Below the pieces are notes generated by a model. It was given only the letters and a program-made list of their open reading frames with translations, did no database searches and had not been told where the DNA came from. Made by a program: the position numbers and the translations under genes. From Nocardioides sp. JQ2195 (GTDB lineage Bacteria; Actinomycetota; Actinomycetes; Propionibacteriales; Nocardioidaceae): a DNA stretch of 64,000 nt. The stretch lies in assembly GCF_012272695.1 (NCBI RefSeq), contig NZ_CP050902.1, positions 1,116,001-1,180,000 of the forward strand, given 5' to 3'. Of this stretch, positions 1 to 9,022 are shown piece after piece (position 1 is the stretch's first letter; the number at the start of each line of letters is the position of its first letter).

Positions 1-545
1 GCTCCAGCCGGCGCGGTTCCGGCGGCGCGGCCCAGTCCGCCGAGTCGTCCGGCACGAGTGCCGCAGCTCCGGTCGCTCCCGTGACCGGGTCGGCGTCCCG
101 GGACGCCGACCCGGCCGGGGCTCGGGATGTCTCCGAGGCCGGAGCCACCCACGAACGGAGCCCGGAGGCCACCGACAAAGGAGCCGAGGTCGCTGTTGAG
201 GCGCCTCCTGCGTCGACAGGGGCCACGACGCAGGTCGTGACCCGCACCCGGCGCGGCGCGAGTCGCCGTACCGGCGTCTCCACGCCCGCACCGGCCGTCG
301 CGATCACCGTCAGCACGCCGGCGGCCGCGCCGGCCCAGGAGCAGGCCGAGGAGCCGGCGGCGCCGAAGGTGGTGACCACCACGCGCTCGCGTCGTGGCGG
401 CACGCGTCGAGCCGCCACGGGCGCGCAGGCGCAGGCCGGCTCCGGAGGGCCGGCCGGCGCAGAAGGGGCGGCGGAGCAGGCTGCCGAGCCCGCACCGGCC
501 GAGCTCCACGTGCCTGTGAAGAAGAAGGGCTCACGCAAGCGCTGA
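1..545 (+). CDS. rne: Ribonuclease E/G family protein, C-terminal tail (5' end outside window)
   Basis: The reading frame is open from base 3 to the TGA at 543-545 and continues beyond the left edge, so only the tail is visible. It is a low-complexity Ala/Pro/Glu-rich stretch with Arg-rich patches (RTRRGASRR, TRSRRGGTRR) and ends in a basic KKKGSRKR tail. No catalytic S1 or nuclease domain lies in the window. The call rests on composition and position: in Actinobacteria the RNase E/G gene with a disordered, basic C-terminal extension lies just upstream of rplU-rpmA-obg, exactly the next genes here. Such tails serve as RNA and protein docking surfaces in the degradosome. The apparent start at 81 is internal. 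Confidence 0.75.
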   Translation, partial: SSRRGSGGAAQSAESSGTSAAAPVAPVTGSASRDADPAGARDVSEAGATHERSPEATDKGAEVAVEAPPASTGATTQVVTRTRRGASRRTGVSTPAPAVAITVSTPAAAPAQEQAEEPAAPKVVTTTRSRRGGTRRAATGAQAQAGSGGPAGAEGAAEQAAEPAPAELHVPVKKKGSRKR

Positions 546-565
546 CGGATCCGGGGGCCGCCGTT

Positions 566-594
566 TTGCGGTGATGCCTCCGGAACCGTAGTAT
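566..594 (+). promoter_or_regulatory. Probable promoter of rplU-rpmA-obg
   Basis: TTGCGG (566-571) and TAGTAT (589-594) are separated by exactly 17 bp and lie just after the RNase E stop. They match sigma-70-type -35 and -10 hexamers and would give a leader of about 130 nt before rplU. This is inferred from sequence only. Confidence 0.45.
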
Positions 595-729
595 TGCTCC
601 TCGGCATGCATCCGTGTGCCCTTTCTGTGTGGCCCACCACTCGACGTACTCATCGCGAGCATCGTCTGCGTGTGATGGGCCCCGGAACCCAGTTTTTTCA
701 AGCAGTTGGAATCGACGAAGGAGACCGCG

Positions 730-1038
730 GTGTACGCGATCGTGCGCGCAGGCGCCACTCAGCAGAAGGTTGCCGTGGGCGACGTCATCGAGATCGACAA
801 GGTGGAGACCGGTGTCGGTGAGTCGGTGTCCCTTCCCGTGCTGCTCGTCGTCGACGGCGAGGCCGTGACGTCCGACGCCAGCGCCCTGGACAAGGCATCC
901 GTGACCGTCGAGGTCCTCGGCGCCACCAAGGGCCCGAAGGTCATCATCCAGAAGTACAAGAACAAGACCGGTTACAAGAAGCGCCAGGGTCACCGCCAGA
1001 AGTACACCCAGGTCAAGGTCACCGACATCTCCCTGTGA
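730..1038 (+). CDS. rplU: 50S ribosomal protein L21
   Basis: Encodes a 102-aa protein matching bacterial L21, a 23S rRNA-binding protein of the large subunit that interacts with L20. The N-terminus ([17 protein letters not shown]) and the C-terminal RNA-binding [12 protein letters not shown] segment are typical. The GTG at 730 is chosen because AAGGAG at 718-723 sits 6 nt upstream and because it gives the family length. The in-frame start at 706 would add eight residues absent from other L21 proteins. The gene lies 78 bp before rpmA, the usual L21-L27 pair, downstream of RNase E and upstream of obg. Confidence 0.96.
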   Translation: MYAIVRAGATQQKVAVGDVIEIDKVETGVGESVSLPVLLVVDGEAVTSDASALDKASVTVEVLGATKGPKVIIQKYKNKTGYKKRQGHRQKYTQVKVTDISL

Positions 1039-1116
1039 CGTCAGGACAGCGCGTCGGCCTCGCCGCCACGCTGTCGCACCGGTCACTCCTCGACTCGACA
1101 TCCAAAGGATCTCAAC

Positions 1117-1371
1117 ATGGCACACAAGAAGGGCGCCGCGTCCACCAAGAACGGCCGCGACTCGAACTCCCAGCGTCTCGGCGTGAAGCGCTACGGCGGT
1201 CAGACCGTCAACGCCGGCGAGATCATCGTCCGCCAGCGTGGCACCCACTTCCACCCGGGCACCGGTGTGGGCCGTGGTGGCGACGACACCCTGTTCGCCC
1301 TCGTCGGTGGCGCTGTCGAGTTCGGCACCCGTCGCGGCCGTCGCGTCGTGAACATCCTTCCGGGCGAGTGA
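1117..1371 (+). CDS. rpmA: 50S ribosomal protein L27
   Basis: An 84-aa protein with the hallmark L27 N-terminus ([23 protein letters not shown]), which reaches toward the peptidyl-transferase centre, and the conserved [17 protein letters not shown] and [17 protein letters not shown] blocks. There is no N-terminal pre-sequence of the type cleaved in Firmicutes. The start ATG is preceded by AAAGGAT. The gene is probably co-transcribed with rplU, and obg follows after a 117-bp gap. Confidence 0.97.
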   Translation: MAHKKGAASTKNGRDSNSQRLGVKRYGGQTVNAGEIIVRQRGTHFHPGTGVGRGGDDTLFALVGGAVEFGTRRGRRVVNILPGE

Positions 1372-1488
1372 ACTGACGCTCCCCGCACCGTCGCAGGTCG
1401 CCTGAGTCGACCTCGGCTGCACGCTTCACCCGTTGGCGTCCCTAGGATCTAGGGGCGCCTTCGGCATTTATCCCACCAGGAGATCTCC

Positions 1489-3108
1489 ATGGCAGTTCCG
1501 ACATTCGTCGACCAGGTCAAGCTGCACGTCGCGGCTGGCAGGGGTGGCAACGGCGTCGCGTCGGTGCACCGGGAGAAGTTCAAGCCCCTCGGTGGCCCCG
1601 ACGGCGGGAACGGCGGCCCCGGAGGGTCCGTGATCCTGCGCGTCGACCCCGACGTCACCACGCTGATCGACTACCACCACAGCCCCGTACGCCGCGGCGA
1701 GAACGGCAAGCAGGGAGCCGGGGCCCACAAGAACGGTGCCCACGGCTCCGACATCGTGCTGCCCGTCCCCGACGGAACCGTGGTCACTGATGACCAGGGT
1801 GAGTTCATCGCCGACATGATCGGTGCCGGCACCGAGCTGGTCATCGCCAAGGGCGGCAACGGTGGCCTCGGCAACGCCGCGCTGGCCTCCTCGAAGCGCA
1901 AGGCCCCCGGGTTCGCACTCCTGGGGGAGCCCGGTGACGAGCTCGACATCGTGCTCGAGCTCAAGGTGGTCGCCGACATCGGCCTGGTCGGCTTCCCGAG
2001 TGCGGGCAAGTCGTCGTTGATCGCGGCGATCTCGCGGGCTCGTCCCAAGATCGCCGACTATCCCTTCACCACCTTGGTGCCGAACCTCGGCGTGGTGCGT
2101 GCCGGTGACACCACCTTCACCGTGGCCGACGTCCCGGGACTGATCGAGGGCGCCGCCGACGGCCGCGGCCTGGGGCACGACTTCCTGCGCCACATCGAGC
2201 GCTGTGCCGCCCTGCTGCACGTCATCGACACCGCCACCATCGAGCCCGGCCGCAACCCGGTCGAGGACCTCGACATCATGGAGAACGAGCTCAGCCGCTA
2301 CGGCGGACTCGAGGATCGGCCGCGTCTGGTCGCGCTCAACAAGATCGACGTCCCCGACGGACGCGACATCGCCTCCTTCGTCGTGGAGGAGCTGCGTGGG
2401 CGCGGGCTCCGCGTGTTCGAGGTGAGTGCCGCCTCGGGCGAGGGCATGCGCGAGCTGACCTTCGCGATGGCTGAGCTGGTGGCGCAGGCGCGCGCCGACA
2501 AGCCCGTCGTCGAGACGCCTCGGATGGTGATTCGGCCCAAGTCGGCAGACGGCTCGGGTGACTTCACCATCAAGGAGACCGGTGAGGGGTGGCGGGTGCG
2601 CGGCGAGAAGCCGGAGCGTTGGGTGCGCCAGACCGACTTCAACAACGAGGAGGCCGTGGGCTTCCTCGCGGACCGTCTCAACGCGATCGGGATCGAGAAG
2701 AAGCTGGTCGAGCTCGGAGCCGTGGAGGGCGACGCCGTGCTGATCGGTGCCGTCGAGAACGCAGTGGTCTTCGACTTCAAGCCCGGCATCGAGGCCGGCG
2801 CGGAGATGCTGGGTCGTCGTGGCGAGGACGAGCGACTGCGTGAGGAGCGTCCGGCCGCCACCCGCCGCCGTGACATCGCGGAGCAGATGCCGTCGCGCGG
2901 CGAGACCGAGACCCGTGCGGATGTCGCCCGGCGTCTCGACCGTGGCGACGAGCCCGGCCCGACGTCGTACGTCGTGGGCTCGGCGGACGACCCCGACTGG
3001 AACGAGTTCGACCCCGACGCCGGTGTCGCGGGGGACCACGCGGACGACGACGCCCGGCCTGCCGGCGACGACACCGAGGGACGGTCCACGGAGGCCGACG
3101 AGTCATGA
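1489..3108 (+). CDS. obgE: GTPase Obg/CgtA, ribosome-assembly GTPase
   Basis: A 539-aa protein with the three-part Obg layout: a glycine-rich N-terminal Obg fold (about 1-160, many GGxGG turns), a G domain (about 161-340) with P-loop GFPSAGKS at 168-175, DVPG switch II and NKID at 284-287, and a C-terminal OCT domain (about 360-440). A charged Asp/Glu-rich tail of about 90 residues follows, as often in Actinobacteria. Obg is an essential low-turnover GTPase for late 50S assembly and (p)ppGpp-linked growth control. The start ATG has AGGAG upstream. The stop overlaps the proB start by 4 bp, indicating translational coupling. Confidence 0.97.
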   Translation: MAVPTFVDQVKLHVAAGRGGNGVASVHREKFKPLGGPDGGNGGPGGSVILRVDPDVTTLIDYHHSPVRRGENGKQGAGAHKNGAHGSDIVLPVPDGTVVTDDQGEFIADMIGAGTELVIAKGGNGGLGNAALASSKRKAPGFALLGEPGDELDIVLELKVVADIGLVGFPSAGKSSLIAAISRARPKIADYPFTTLVPNLGVVRAGDTTFTVADVPGLIEGAADGRGLGHDFLRHIERCAALLHVIDTATIEPGRNPVEDLDIMENELSRYGGLEDRPRLVALNKIDVPDGRDIASFVVEELRGRGLRVFEVSAASGEGMRELTFAMAELVAQARADKPVVETPRMVIRPKSADGSGDFTIKETGEGWRVRGEKPERWVRQTDFNNEEAVGFLADRLNAIGIEKKLVELGAVEGDAVLIGAVENAVVFDFKPGIEAGAEMLGRRGEDERLREERPAATRRRDIAEQMPSRGETETRADVARRLDRGDEPGPTSYVVGSADDPDWNEFDPDAGVAGDHADDDARPAGDDTEGRSTEADES

Positions 3109-4220
3109 TGACCCGCGGCGAGGTGACCGCGGCCCAGCGCATCGTGGTCAAGGTCGGTTCGTCGTCCCTGACGACCGCCGCGGGCGGCATCGACCCGGGG
3201 CGGGTCCAGGACCTGGTGGACACCTTGGCCGCGGTCCGGGCCCGGGGCACCGAGGTCGTGCTGGTCTCGTCCGGTGCCATCGCGGCCGGGCTCGCGCCGT
3301 TGGGCCTCGCCCGGCGGCCGCGCGGACTGGCAGCCCAGCAGGCGGCCGCATCCGTGGGCCAAGGACTGCTGGTGCACCGCTACACCGAGGAGCTGGCCCG
3401 GCACGGACTGACCGCCGGGCAGGTGCTCCTGACGGTCGACGACGTGACCCGCCGTTCGCACTACCGCAACGCGCACCAGACGATGGCCAAGCTGCTCGAG
3501 CTGGGGGTGGTGCCGATCGTCAACGAGAACGACACCGTGGCGACCTCCGAGATCCGCTTCGGCGACAACGACCGACTGGCCGCTCTCGTGGCGCACCTGG
3601 TCCATGCCGACCTGCTGGTGCTGCTCTCCGACGTGGACGGGCTCTACGACGGCAACCCGAGCCACCCGGGCACGTCGCTGGTCCCGGACGTGCGTTCCGC
3701 CGACGACCTCGCCGGCATCTCGATCGGATCCACCGGGGCCGCAGGTCTCGGCACGGGGGGCATGCACACCAAGGTCGAGGCAGCTGCCATCGCGACCGGT
3801 GCCGGCATCCCCGTCGTGCTCACCTCGGCCCCTCAGGCGGGGGAGGCGCTGGCCGGCAAGCCGGTCGGCACGCTCTTCCACGCCACCGGCCGACGCCGCC
3901 CGACGCGGCTGTTGTGGCTGGCGCACGCGACGGAGCCCAAGGGCCAGCTGCTGCTCGACGCCGGAGCGGTCACCGCGGTCGTGGAACGACGGGCCTCCCT
4001 GCTGGCCGCCGGGGTCCTGGGCGCCACCGGCAGCTTCGTCGGAGGCGACCCGGTCGACCTGGTCGGCCCCGACGGTGCGGTCGTCGCGCGCGGACTGGTG
4101 AACTTCGACAGCGACGAGATCCCCGCCCTGGCCGGCAAGTCGTCGCACGCCCTGAAGAAGGAGCTCGGTGCGGCCTACGAGCGCGAGATCGTGCACCGCG
4201 ACGACCTCACCCTCCTCTGA
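3105..4220 (+). CDS. proB: Glutamate 5-kinase
   Basis: A 371-aa protein. It phosphorylates glutamate to gamma-glutamyl phosphate, the first committed step of proline synthesis and the point of proline feedback inhibition. Residues about 11-260 form the amino-acid kinase fold ([42 protein letters not shown]), and residues about 280-365 form a PUA domain as in the long bacterial enzymes. The start ATG overlaps the obg stop (ATGA), and a second ATG follows directly at 3108. ProA (glutamyl phosphate reductase), often close downstream, is not in this window. The next genes belong to another conserved neighbourhood. Confidence 0.95.
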   Translation: MMTRGEVTAAQRIVVKVGSSSLTTAAGGIDPGRVQDLVDTLAAVRARGTEVVLVSSGAIAAGLAPLGLARRPRGLAAQQAAASVGQGLLVHRYTEELARHGLTAGQVLLTVDDVTRRSHYRNAHQTMAKLLELGVVPIVNENDTVATSEIRFGDNDRLAALVAHLVHADLLVLLSDVDGLYDGNPSHPGTSLVPDVRSADDLAGISIGSTGAAGLGTGGMHTKVEAAAIATGAGIPVVLTSAPQAGEALAGKPVGTLFHATGRRRPTRLLWLAHATEPKGQLLLDAGAVTAVVERRASLLAAGVLGATGSFVGGDPVDLVGPDGAVVARGLVNFDSDEIPALAGKSSHALKKELGAAYEREIVHRDDLTLL

Positions 4221-4243
4221 GCCGGGCGTGACAGGATGGCGCA

Positions 4244-4789
4244 ATGAGCGTCGTCGTGCCCGCCGACCCGGTCGCGATCAGCTGCGACGAACTCATCCTT
4301 CGTGAGTTCCGGCCGGGGGATGCCGTGGACCTCGAGGTCGTGCTCGCCGATGTCGCCATCGCCACGTGGAACCCGATCGCGCACGGTGATCCCGCGGAGT
4401 TCATCGCCGGTCGCAACGACTGGAGCGAGGGCACGCACCTCTCGTGGGCGATCGCTGATCCGTCGCAACGACTGGTCGGCTCGGTGTCGTTGTTCAAGGT
4501 CGATCCGGACCAGGCCGATGCCGAGATCGGCTACTGGGTCGCCCCGTGGGGCCGGGGCCAGGGGTACGCCGGACGTGCGGTGCGGGCAGCCAGCGCATTC
4601 GCGTTCGACCAAGTCGGGCTGCACCGGATCAACCTCTACCACGCGGTGGAGAACGAGTCCTCGTGCGGCGTTGCCGGCGCGGCCGGGTTCGCCCTGGAGG
4701 GCAGGTTGCGGCAGTCGTTCCGGTACGGGGACGGTCTCCGTCACGACGAGCACCTGCACGCCCGGCTGAGCACCGACGCCTGCGAGTGA
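4244..4789 (+). CDS. GNAT family N-acetyltransferase (RimJ/RimL type)
   Basis: A 181-aa protein with a GNAT fold. An N-terminal LREFRPGDAVDLEVVL strand-helix is followed by the core AEIGYWVAPWGRGQGYAGRAVRAASAFAF, which contains the acetyl-CoA pyrophosphate-binding signature (RGQGYAG), and then HRINLYHAVENESS and a late GFALEGRLRQSF motif. These are typical of RimJ/RimL-like enzymes that acetylate protein N-termini or small amines. The substrate cannot be told from sequence. It follows proB by 23 bp in the same direction and may be read through from it. Confidence 0.85.
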   Translation: MSVVVPADPVAISCDELILREFRPGDAVDLEVVLADVAIATWNPIAHGDPAEFIAGRNDWSEGTHLSWAIADPSQRLVGSVSLFKVDPDQADAEIGYWVAPWGRGQGYAGRAVRAASAFAFDQVGLHRINLYHAVENESSCGVAGAAGFALEGRLRQSFRYGDGLRHDEHLHARLSTDACE

Positions 4790-4826
4790 GGTTTCTGGGC
4801 CCGGACGTCGTACCCTTGAGGACGCG

Positions 4827-6005
4827 ATGAACACTGTCTATCTCGACCACGCAGCCACGACGCCGATGCTCCCGGCGGCGGTCGAAGCGTTGACCGAACA
4901 ACTCACCAACACCGGCAACCCTTCGTCGTTGCACGCCTCGGGGCGCCATGCCCGGCGTGTGGTGGAGGAGTCGCGCGAGAAGATCGCCCAAGCGCTCAAC
5001 TGTCGCCCCGGTGAGGTGGTGTTCACCTCCGGGGGCACCGAGGCCGACAACCTGGCCCTCAAGGGCATCTACTGGTCGCGACTGCGCTCGGAGAAGCGGG
5101 CGACGCGCATCCTCAGCACGGCCATCGAGCACCACGCGGTCCTCGACCCCCTGCACTGGCTGGAGCACGACGAGGCCGCCGCGGTCACCCTGCTCCCCGT
5201 GGACAGGTCAGCCCGGCTCGACCTCGATGCGCTGCGTGCGGAGATCGAGGACGGCCCCGACGACATCGCCCTGGTCTCGGTGATGTGGGCCAACAACGAG
5301 GTCGGCACGATCCAGCCCATCACCGACGTGGTGGAGCTGGCCGCTGCCCACGGCATCCCGGTGCACACCGACGCCGTCCAGGCAATCGGGGCGGTGCCGG
5401 TGGACTTCGCGGCCTCCGGCGTCGATGCGCTCACCCTGACCGGCCACAAGGTCGGCGGGCCGTTCGGCGTCGGTGCCCTCGTCGTACGCCGTGAGCTCGA
5501 GGTCACCCCGCTGGTGCACGGCGGGGGGCAGGAGCGCGACATCCGCAGCGGCACCATCGACACACCGGCGATCGCCGGGTTCGCGGCAGCGGTCGAGGCG
5601 ACCGTCAAGGGCCAGGCCGATCACCACGTGCGGATCAGCGCCCTGCGCGACGAGCTGGTCGCCGGCGTCCGCTCCGCCGTGCCCGACGCGATCCTCAACG
5701 GCGACCCGGCCAACATGTTGCCCGGCCACGCCCACTTCCGCTTCCCCGGCTGCGAGGGTGACTCGCTGCTGATGCTGCTCGACGCCCGTGGCATCGAGTG
5801 CTCCACCGGCTCCGCCTGCAACGCCGGCATCCCGCAGGCATCCCACGTGCTGCTGGCGATGGGATGCAGCGATGCCGAGGCACGCGGCTCGCTGCGCTTC
5901 TCCCTGGGCCACACCAGCACCCGGGCCGACGTCGACGCGCTGCTGGCCGCGATCGGTCCGGTCGTCGAGCGCGCCCGTGCCGCCGGCGCTCGCAAGGGGG
6001 CCTGA
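4827..6005 (+). CDS. iscS: Cysteine desulfurase (IscS/NifS type)
   Basis: A 392-aa PLP enzyme that removes sulfur from cysteine as a protein persulfide. Visible features are YLDHAATTP at the N-terminus, [10 protein letters not shown], the PLP lysine in TGHKVGG (Lys208), and the mobile catalytic loop [10 protein letters not shown], where Cys331 is the expected persulfide carrier. The short loop fits the class used for tRNA thiolation and Fe-S donation. The stop codon overlaps the mnmA start by one base, so this enzyme is very probably the sulfur donor for MnmA. The same gene pair occurs in mycobacteria. Confidence 0.93.
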   Translation: MNTVYLDHAATTPMLPAAVEALTEQLTNTGNPSSLHASGRHARRVVEESREKIAQALNCRPGEVVFTSGGTEADNLALKGIYWSRLRSEKRATRILSTAIEHHAVLDPLHWLEHDEAAAVTLLPVDRSARLDLDALRAEIEDGPDDIALVSVMWANNEVGTIQPITDVVELAAAHGIPVHTDAVQAIGAVPVDFAASGVDALTLTGHKVGGPFGVGALVVRRELEVTPLVHGGGQERDIRSGTIDTPAIAGFAAAVEATVKGQADHHVRISALRDELVAGVRSAVPDAILNGDPANMLPGHAHFRFPGCEGDSLLMLLDARGIECSTGSACNAGIPQASHVLLAMGCSDAEARGSLRFSLGHTSTRADVDALLAAIGPVVERARAAGARKGA

Positions 6006-7108
6006 TGCGCGTTCTCGCCGCCATGTCGGGCGGCGTCGACTCCGCCGTCGCTGCAGCGCGCGCCGCCGAGGCCGGACACGACGTCACCGGGATCCACCTC
6101 GCGCTCTCGCGCAACCCGAAGTCCTATCGCTCCGGCGCTCGTGGCTGCTGCACGATCGAGGACAGCAACGACGCCCGCCGTGCGGCCGATGTCATCGGCA
6201 TCCCGTTCTACGTCTGGGACATGTCGGACGAGTTCCACGACAACGTGGTCGAGGACTTCATGGCCGAGTACGCCGCCGGCCGCACTCCCAACCCGTGCCT
6301 GCGCTGCAACGAGAAGATCAAGTTCGCCGCGGTCCTCGACCGAGCGCTGGCGCTCGGCTTCGACGCGGTGGTGACCGGCCACTACGCACAGCTCCGCACC
6401 GGGGACGACGGGCTGATCGAGATGCACCGCGCCGTCGACATGGGCAAGGACCAGTCCTACGTCCTCGGGGTGCTCACCCAGGACCAGCTGGCCCACTCGT
6501 TGTTCCCGCTCGGTGACTCCGTCAAGGACGACGTACGCCGCGAGGCGGAGCGCCGCGACCTGATGGTGGCCAACAAGCCCGACTCCCACGACATCTGCTT
6601 CATCGCCGACGGTGACAACGCCGGTTGGTTGAAGGAGAAGCTCGGTGACCGCGCGCCCAACGACGGCGGCGACATCGTCGACCAGGCCACCGGCGAGGTG
6701 CTCGGAACGCACGAGGGCACCACGGCCTACACCATCGGACAGCGTCGTGGCCTGCGCATCGGGCGGCCCGCCCCCGACGGCAAGCCACGCTTCGTCCTCG
6801 ACATCGAGCCGGTCTCCGGCACCGTGACGGTCGGTCCCCGCGAGGCACTGCGCATCGACCGGATCAGCGGGATCAGGGCACGCTGGTGCGGCACCGTGCC
6901 GAGTCGCCTCGAGGGCACCGTGCAGCTGCGCGCGCACGGCGCCGAGCACCGCGCGACCGTGACCACCGACGGCGACGACGTCGAGATCGAGCTGATCGAC
7001 CCGGCCGAGGGCATCGCCCCGGGCCAGGCTGCTGTGGTCTACGACGGCAGTCGCGTGGTCGGCTCGGCCACCATCTCGGCGACCGCCCGGGCCGTGGTCA
7101 CCACGTGA
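6005..7108 (+). CDS. mnmA: tRNA-specific 2-thiouridylase MnmA
   Basis: A 367-aa protein that thiolates U34 of Lys, Glu and Gln tRNAs. The PP-loop SGGVDSA lies at residues 9-15. The catalytic cysteines are in [14 protein letters not shown] (Cys98) and [10 protein letters not shown] (Cys198). The GMDQSYVL-like [12 protein letters not shown] block and the C-terminal beta-barrel with [11 protein letters not shown] are present. The ATG at 6005 is used because [13 protein letters not shown] is the normal start; the open frame upstream only runs through the desulfurase gene. The gene overlaps the desulfurase stop by one base and the next gene by 4 bp (GTGA). Confidence 0.96.
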   Translation: MRVLAAMSGGVDSAVAAARAAEAGHDVTGIHLALSRNPKSYRSGARGCCTIEDSNDARRAADVIGIPFYVWDMSDEFHDNVVEDFMAEYAAGRTPNPCLRCNEKIKFAAVLDRALALGFDAVVTGHYAQLRTGDDGLIEMHRAVDMGKDQSYVLGVLTQDQLAHSLFPLGDSVKDDVRREAERRDLMVANKPDSHDICFIADGDNAGWLKEKLGDRAPNDGGDIVDQATGEVLGTHEGTTAYTIGQRRGLRIGRPAPDGKPRFVLDIEPVSGTVTVGPREALRIDRISGIRARWCGTVPSRLEGTVQLRAHGAEHRATVTTDGDDVEIELIDPAEGIAPGQAAVVYDGSRVVGSATISATARAVVTT

Positions 7109-8115
7109 GCGTCCTCGCGACCGGCATCGGATCGATGCCCGGTGGAGACGTGCTGGCCAACGAGGCCGACAACGCGCGGTCCTACGCCGAGGCAGTGCGC
7201 GTGGTCTTGGGTGAGGTGCCCGACTTCGCACACGTGCCCGAGCTCCCCGGCCGCGGTGCGGGAGCCACGATGACGGGCCGTGGGCTCGCCGTGATGAGCG
7301 GTCTGGGGGCCGACCTGCAGCCCGCCGGCTGGAGGTTGACCGACCACTCGGGCGTCGACCACCGCCGCGCCCGGTCCTTGCTCGCCCAGGACCTCGACGC
7401 GTTCGAGGAGCAGGCCCAGGGCTTCACCGGCGTCCTCAAGTCGCAGGTCGCTGGCCCCTGGACCTTGGCCGCGACCGTGGAGAAGCCGCGCGGTGACAAG
7501 GTGCTCGCCGACCACGGCGCACGTCGTGAGCTGTCCCAGGCGTTGGCCGAGGGCCTGGTCGACCACGTCGCCGACCTGCGCCGACGGGTTCCCGGCGCGT
7601 CCGGGATCGTCGTTCAGGTCGACGAACCGGCCCTGCCCGCGGTCCTTGCCGCACAGGTCCCGACCGCCTCCGGCTGGGGCAAGCACCGCGCCGTCCACCC
7701 GCCCGAGGCCTCGGCTGCGCTCGAGGTCGTCCTGGCCGCGATCGCTGGTGCGGGGGCCACCCCGATCGTGCACTCGTGTGCCCCTGGCTTCCCGATCGCA
7801 CTCGTGCGTGGTGCGGGCGCGCGTGGCGTCAGCGTCGACCTCGACATGCTCGACGCGTCGTCGTACGACGCCCTGGCCGACGCGATCGAGTCGGGGGAGC
7901 GGGTGCTGCTCGGAGCGGTGCCGTCGCTGAGGCCCTCATCCCCGCTGTCGGACAAGCACGTGGTCGAGAAGGTGCTGCGGCTGCTCGACATGCTCGGTCT
8001 CGAGCCGACCGACAACGTGGTCATCACGCCCGCCTGCGGTCTGGCCGGCGCGCGGCACTGGGCGCGCGAGGCGCTGGCGCTCGCTGCCGGGGCTGCCCGG
8101 GCGTTGCACGGCTGA
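7105..8115 (+). CDS. Methionine synthase-like protein (MetE C-terminal / UROD-fold superfamily)
   Basis: A 336-aa TIM-barrel protein resembling the C-terminal catalytic half of cobalamin-independent methionine synthase. Visible blocks are [51 protein letters not shown] and a late [14 protein letters not shown] and the late Cys fit the Zn-thiolate site of the family, but no N-terminal half is present, so folate-dependent methionine synthesis is not established. The gene sits between mnmA and ligA, as does Rv3015c in M. tuberculosis. The GTG start overlaps the mnmA stop (GTGA), pointing to one operon with the tRNA-thiolation genes. Confidence 0.82.
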   Translation: MSVLATGIGSMPGGDVLANEADNARSYAEAVRVVLGEVPDFAHVPELPGRGAGATMTGRGLAVMSGLGADLQPAGWRLTDHSGVDHRRARSLLAQDLDAFEEQAQGFTGVLKSQVAGPWTLAATVEKPRGDKVLADHGARRELSQALAEGLVDHVADLRRRVPGASGIVVQVDEPALPAVLAAQVPTASGWGKHRAVHPPEASAALEVVLAAIAGAGATPIVHSCAPGFPIALVRGAGARGVSVDLDMLDASSYDALADAIESGERVLLGAVPSLRPSSPLSDKHVVEKVLRLLDMLGLEPTDNVVITPACGLAGARHWAREALALAAGAARALHG

Positions 8116-8294
8116 GGGCGTAGGGCGCCTGCCCTGCTCTGTGCCGCCCGGGGGCCGCAATCGTCCACCTCCACCTGTGTGACGGCGCGCGGACGAGAAG
8201 CAGCTCACAACGGGGCGGCTGCACCGTTGTGGCCCTCGGGCAGATCGCAGCCATGCCGTCTCGAACCGAGCCTGTCCTGTGCGATGCTCGGGAG

Positions 8295-8642
8295 ATGGCG
8301 ACCTGGGCCGATGCCGAGCGTGTCGGGCTGGCCCTGCCCGACGTGGCGCGGGCTCGCGCCCACGAGGGATCACCCGCGCTCGAGGTGCACGGCCGCCAGC
8401 TCGCCCGCCGGCGCGAGGACCAGGGCCGGGCGATCCTCCAGTTCTGGGTGAGGGACGTCGGGGTGCAGGAGGGCCTGTTGCAGAACGAGCCGGACACGTT
8501 CTGGGTGCACCACCGCTTCGCCACGCCCTCGGTCGAGGCGTGGCTCGACCGTCTCGACGCCGATGGACTGCGCGAGGTGCTGGTGGAGTCGTGGTGGGCG
8601 CGCGCCACGACAACCCTGCGCAGGCAACATCCCGATCTGTGA
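8295..8642 (+). CDS. MmcQ/YjbR family small protein
   Basis: A 115-aa protein with the YjbR/CyaY-like fold signature: a short N-terminal helix (MATWADAERVGLALPDVARA) then HEGSPALEVHGRQLARRR, and a C-terminal LDADGLREVLVESWWARA helix. The family has unusual DNA-binding-like folds and no proven role. The start is uncertain: in-frame starts also exist at 8229 and 8253, and the GGAG at 8291-8294 touches the chosen ATG. 8295 is preferred because family members begin with this segment. It is followed by a repeat array rather than another gene. Confidence 0.7.
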   Translation: MATWADAERVGLALPDVARARAHEGSPALEVHGRQLARRREDQGRAILQFWVRDVGVQEGLLQNEPDTFWVHHRFATPSVEAWLDRLDADGLREVLVESWWARATTTLRRQHPDL

Positions 8643-8755
8643 TCGTCGTTCGAGATGAGCTCCACCCCGAGCTGATGCCGTCACTGGCGGTGTTGACCGG
8701 ATCGCGTACCCTGCGGCTGCTGAGAAGCTCAGGCTGGCCGCGTTGAAGTGAGGGG

Positions 8756-8949
8756 TGGTGGTTTCGAGACGCTCGCTGGCGCTCGCTCCTCAACCACCGG
8801 GGTGGCTGGCGCTCGCTCCTCAACCACCGGGGCGGCTGGGCTCGCTCCTCAACCACCGGGGTGGTTGGGGCTCGTTCCTCGACGAGCGGGGTGGCTGGGG
8901 CTCGTTCCTCGACGAGCGGGGTGGCTGGGGCTCGTTCCTCGATCACCGA
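8756..8949 (+). repeat. REP-like palindrome expanded into a 30-bp tandem array
   Basis: The array starts with a full element (8756-8800) that begins GGTGGTTTCGAGAC and ends CTCCTCAACCACCGG, so the ends GTGGTT/AACCAC are inverted. Five further units follow, each about 30 bp (8801, 8831, 8860, 8890, 8920). They keep GGTGGCTGG at the left and GCTCGCTCCTC or GCTCGTTCCTC in the middle. The right end switches from CAACCACCGG to CGACGAGCGG and finally CGATCACCGA. The array fills most of the 380-bp gap between the convergent YjbR-like gene and the exporter. No protein-coding gene is credible here. Confidence 0.85.
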
Positions 8950-8971
8950 TGAGTGGACGGCATACGACGAT

Positions 8972-9004
8972 GGGCCGACCGGGAGACCTACTCCCGACCG
9001 GCCC
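8972..9004 (-). terminator. Hairpin downstream of the DHA2 exporter gene
   Basis: Arms 8972-8985 and 8991-9004 form a 14-bp stem with two mismatches, 19 bp beyond the exporter stop codon on the minus strand. It has no clear T run, as is common for actinobacterial terminators. Confidence 0.5.
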
Positions 9005-9022
9005 GTTGGCCGTCGTACGGCG

